NCBI GenBank assembly: GCA_945949385.1
Contig: CAMFEL010000138.1
Span: forward strand, 1-5,045
From: an uncultured Clostridia bacterium
GTDB taxonomy: Bacteria; Bacillota; Clostridia; Oscillospirales; CAG-272
Length of the DNA stretch: 5,045 nt
Direction of reading: 5' to 3'
In this document: positions 4,999 to 5,045 of the stretch, one piece after another
Numbering within the stretch: position 1 is the stretch's first letter
Layout: each line of letters starts with the position of its first letter
Translations under genes and position numbers: made by a program
Notes under the pieces: model-generated
Told to the model about the DNA's origin: nothing
Databases searched by the model: none
The model's input: only the letters and a program-made list of their open reading frames with translations

Positions 4999-5045
4999 TT
5001 AGAACCTTTTTTGAGAAAAAGGTTCTAAGGACTCCAAAAAACTTT
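4995..5045 (-). repeat. Right arm of 51-bp inverted repeat containing a 14-bp hairpin
   Basis: This is the exact reverse complement of 5-55. The hairpin stem is 4998-5011 paired with 5016-5029 around the loop TGAG, followed by GGACTCC and A6. The window ends at the last repeat base, so the repeat may continue beyond it. Confidence 0.9.

Noticed and set aside
1..5045. Whole window as a transposon or integrative element
   Set aside because: No transposase, integrase, relaxase or target-site duplication is visible, and the genes look like ordinary chromosomal ones.

Overview
The window looks like chromosomal DNA from an anaerobic, gut-type Clostridia member (Firmicutes, perhaps Oscillospirales). 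This is inferred from the oxygen-sensitive radical-SAM activase, Gram-positive-style promoters and ribosome binding sites, a Firmicutes-type stand-alone CAT/E2-fold protein, and dense short palindromic repeats of a kind I associate with these genomes. No rRNA, tRNA, transposase, integrase or CRISPR array is visible.

Layout. Bases 1-198 and 4832-5045 hold no gene. They are arrays of palindromic modules that end in the same 51-bp sequence in opposite orientation (5-55 and 4995-5045, identical by hand comparison). Between them are four genes in two divergent pairs. On the minus strand, a membrane-anchored M23-fold protein (922-2565) is followed after 27 bp by an NrdG-type activase (199-894). On the plus strand, a stand-alone CAT/E2-fold protein (2834-3724) is followed after 120 bp by a DMT/EamA-type transporter (3845-4831). 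The 268-bp divergent intergenic region carries good sigma-A-like promoters for both directions. Two of them have -35 boxes that form a perfect inverted repeat. A 39-nt REP-like hairpin lies between the two plus-strand genes.

Working together. The four products do not form an obvious pathway, and I see no convincing new multi-gene system. The most interesting points are within genes or in the non-coding DNA. The M23 domain has lost the second His of its HxH motif. The E2-fold protein has Glu in place of the catalytic His of HxxxDG. The transporter is an unusually clear tandem duplication (63/137 residues identical, no gaps). The flanking repeat arrays alternate two hairpin modules, with a compensatory base change between copies. 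Because the window ends within a repeat on both sides, its ends may be assembly breakpoints rather than ends of a biological element.
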